From assembly GCF_001592965.1 (NCBI RefSeq), contig NZ_LRPC01000028.1:496001-560000 (forward strand): 64,000 nucleotides of DNA, read 5' to 3'. The stretch comes from Roseivirga spongicola. Lineage in GTDB: Bacteria; Bacteroidota; Bacteroidia; Cytophagales; Cyclobacteriaceae. Below the pieces are notes generated by a model, which was given only the letters and a program-made list of their open reading frames with translations, was not told the DNA's origin and ran no database searches. This document shows positions 63,101 through 64,000 of this stretch, one piece after another. Every line of letters begins with the position of its first letter. Position 1 is the stretch's first letter. The position numbers and the translations under genes were made by a program.

Positions 63101-63180
63101 TTTTGGTGAAGCGTACTTTGAGCATTTAATGACCCGAGCGTTACAAGGCTGATGGTGACAATAGTTAATAGATTCCTCAT
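60094..63180 (-). CDS. Giant secreted TPR-repeat protein
   Basis: About 1028 aa from the ATG at 63180 with a signal peptide (MRNLLTIVTISLVTLGSLNAQ). Upstream starts at 63243 (ATG) or 63255 (TTG) would put the signal far inside, so I prefer 63180. It has some 20 to 25 TPR or TPR-like units, e.g. PSHPKASKAYYNLGINAFKSNDFQTAN, of the kind found in periplasmic scaffold proteins. The C-terminus is a charged coiled coil with a Gln/Ser-rich tail. It lies between holA and an outer-membrane barrel gene that overlaps its end. A role in envelope assembly or gliding motility is inferred only from context. Confidence 0.85.
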   Translation of the reverse strand: MRNLLTIVTISLVTLGSLNAQSTLHQNSDNKYYRFGLELLDKEKYSAAREQFERYLLEGSDEIKKADAEYYVALCALNLNNADGPQLISEFVKKRPSHPKASKAYYNLGINAFKSNDFQTANKYLKLADLNALSSEERAETYFKIAYSAFSLNRKEESIKYFDLAKREAGEYQADANYYSGYLAYIDNGFDKAIVDLRKAEESEKYRYRVPIMITSSYFKQKRYGEVLAYADKFKNVDVERTRMDYLYQIYQLAGESAYAESRYENALEFYALYRQLAAQSIDNQTLYRIAYSNFAMGNSEPAIEDFKRVALKEDTLAQYASYYLGQLYVEQDNYVFATSAFDKASKLPFNESIQEEASFNLAKVNFESKKYSQAITSLDRFIREYPTSQYIPEANNLLSEAFLNTNDFARAITFIERIQDKSPRVRAAYQKVTFYKGTEFFNNAQYTNAVQMFDKSLVYRIDDDLETAAHFWKAEALATSRNYTNAIDAYQQVFRTRNTDSEYYLKANYGIGYAYYNTRDYPNARIYFKRYVDVLEGRPNKLNYNDAILRLADCYYVDKAYATAISYYQRAIDTNNPNVDYAYFQKGVVRDFQDKSDEAIQSLDVVINRFSNSRYYDDAIYKKAQIQLENRDYRESIQGFTRIIENQEQSPFIPYAYESRALAYFNLNELDKAEEDYKIILDTYVTSRVANSALLGLQNTLKLNNKVLEFDQYLAKYKNANPDNQALENIELESAKNLYFGQEYSAAIGAFEDYERNYTSSPLSSQAKFYRAESHYRLNNNVKALELYYELDREAQVSDIDVVFQRIGELQLKAGDFGEAANYYSRLEKIAISKRQENDAWAGLLEAYFKLAEYDKMKVYANNIITKGNISQDQVNKAQLYLGKAAYNQGNFNTAIDDLLSTINTSKNRYGAEAQYLLGKIFYQQGNYQESLTTLFEFNERFADYDLWLGKAFLLIADNYIALGELFQAKATVNSIIENSQVDEVLTEARAKLTEIEIKEEELRQQEIASDSTKMDSTQVQKGGNNE

Positions 63181-63251
63181 CAAGTTGTATTTGCTCACTT
63201 TACTTCTAAACTCTTTTAACTTCTGAATATTGTTAGTCTCCATTGAAGTAT

Positions 63252-64000
63252 TCAATGCATCAATTTGAAAACCAATTCTCTTAAAATTTCTTCTTCAGGC
63301 ATAGATCCTGAATTCACTCCTTTAGATTTTAGGTCTGCTTCGCGAAGCAAAGAAATACATTGCATCACCTTATCGATAGGATATCTGGCCGCAGCAACCT
63401 TGTAATCTTTCACTACAAATGGAGGAAGCCCCATTGCTCTAGCCAAGCCACTATCTGACTTATCTTTTGCACTGTGTAAAAGGAGTAATTTACTATAATA
63501 ACTAAAAAGTACAGCTATCATAGGGATGATGGAATTTGCCCTAATATTAGCCGCAAAATAATTGACAATACGATTGGCCTTTAACACATCTCCTTTAGAA
63601 ATAGCATTCTGAAGTTCAAAGACATTGTAGTCTTTATTAATGCCAACATATTTCTGAATGTGCTCTGGAGTAATTTCTTCGCCTTCTTTCAGGTTGATAG
63701 AAATCTTGCTGATTTCATTGCTTAGTCGCTCTAAGTTGTTGCCCAAATACTCGGCAAGCATTTGCACCGACTGATAACCTATGTTGAAACCTTTGTCTTT
63801 AGCGTAACCTTCAATCCACTTAGGTACTTCATAATCGCGAAGTTTGGTGGTGGTTAACAGAATAGCCTTTTTACTAAGCGCCTTAGAGAGTGGTTTTCTG
63901 CCATCTACCTTTTTGTGCTTATGGGCGAAAACTAGCACTGTTGAAGGCACCGGATTATCAAGGTAGTTCATCAGGAGCTTCTGCCCTTCTTCCTTATTGA
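63252..64000 (-). CDS. holA: DNA polymerase III delta subunit HolA, 5' end truncated by the window
   Basis: The visible part covers about 249 residues, and the frame continues past 64000 with an open NKEEGQKLLMNYL segment. The clamp-loader fold shows KAILLTTTKLRDYEVPKWI, LLAEYLGNNLERLSNEISKI-like (AEYLGNNLERLSNEI), VGINKDYNVFELQNAI and the C-terminal LREADLKSKGVNSGSMPEEEIL. It loads the beta sliding clamp at replication forks. Full-length relatives are near 340 aa, so about 90 N-terminal residues lie outside. Confidence 0.92.
   Translation of the reverse strand, partial: NKEEGQKLLMNYLDNPVPSTVLVFAHKHKKVDGRKPLSKALSKKAILLTTTKLRDYEVPKWIEGYAKDKGFNIGYQSVQMLAEYLGNNLERLSNEISKISINLKEGEEITPEHIQKYVGINKDYNVFELQNAISKGDVLKANRIVNYFAANIRANSIIPMIAVLFSYYSKLLLLHSAKDKSDSGLARAMGLPPFVVKDYKVAAARYPIDKVMQCISLLREADLKSKGVNSGSMPEEEILRELVFKLMH

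Noticed and set aside
63180-63255. Longer start for the giant TPR protein
   Set aside because: The TTG at 63255 and the ATG at 63243 would place 21-25 hydrophilic residues before the signal peptide; the ATG at 63180 begins it directly.
1-64000. CRISPR arrays, rRNA and tRNA genes
   Set aside because: I saw no regularly spaced repeats, and no cloverleaf or rRNA-like sequence was recognised by eye; a tRNAscan/Infernal run would be needed to exclude small RNAs.

Overview
The window looks like chromosomal DNA of a marine-type Bacteroidota, most likely order Cytophagales (Roseivirga/Fulvivirga-like). The signs are an AT-leaning sequence, weak ribosome binding sites, FecR/ECF-sigma/TonB-receptor units with an STN domain, DISM-7TM histidine kinases, membrane-embedded AraC regulators, a subtilase with a C-terminal type IX secretion sorting domain, S9 peptidases and promoter-like TTTG/TAnnTTTG pairs. 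Family assignments come from reading motifs only; nothing was searched.

Region 1 (1-6464) is the accessory island. Four tightly packed minus-strand genes form one operon. In transcription order they are a SMEK-like/APAZ effector protein, a catalytically substituted short prokaryotic Argonaute, an HD-domain dNTP triphosphohydrolase of the dGTPase family, and a pol-beta-fold nucleotidyltransferase. The operon lies between two copies of a ~110-bp imperfect palindrome (5-113 and 6203-6317). The palindrome conserves an arm asymmetry and ends in RYYYAAC/GTTRRRY-like boxes, as integron attC sites do, and its orientation fits the operon. An 18-bp perfect palindrome sits just upstream of the first gene. 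This is the best candidate for an undescribed system: an Argonaute/nuclease-type abortive module joined to nucleotide-depletion genes, possibly carried as one very large cassette.

Region 2 (6465-12892) holds a fusion of a Cry-toxin-like helical domain with an (alpha/alpha)6 glycosidase-like domain, a CIA30-family protein, greB and a MacB/FtsX permease. Region 3 (13193-16847) is a copper-oxidase operon: a laccase-like multicopper oxidase, a tyrosinase and a small partner. Region 4 (17128-24884) has a serine hydrolase, a membrane AraC regulator, a transglutaminase-like protein with a TetR regulator, a Kelch protein and an S9 peptidase.

Region 5 (25248-35139) has a TonB-plug protein without a barrel and its partner, and a KilA-N gene broken by one in-frame stop. 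That broken gene is bracketed by 19-bp direct repeats, one of them in the 3' end of a sugar-isomerase gene. A VTT-domain membrane protein, a kinase/response-regulator pair and an M24 peptidase follow. Region 6 (35405-42433) has a membrane protein, a GH13 amylase and an ECF sigma/FecR/TonB-receptor unit.

Region 7 (42437-64000) is mostly core genome: rpe, a secreted subtilase, an active-site-substituted TrpF-like protein, a phosphohistidine phosphatase, a LolA-like/TPR protein, a polyprenyl-sugar glycosylation set (GT2, flippase-like, ArnT-like, PAP2), trmB and folC. It ends with a cell-envelope cluster (TonB-like, exbD, exbB, SPOR, outer-membrane barrel, giant TPR protein) beside a truncated holA. 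No rRNA, tRNA, CRISPR array, transposase or integrase was recognised.
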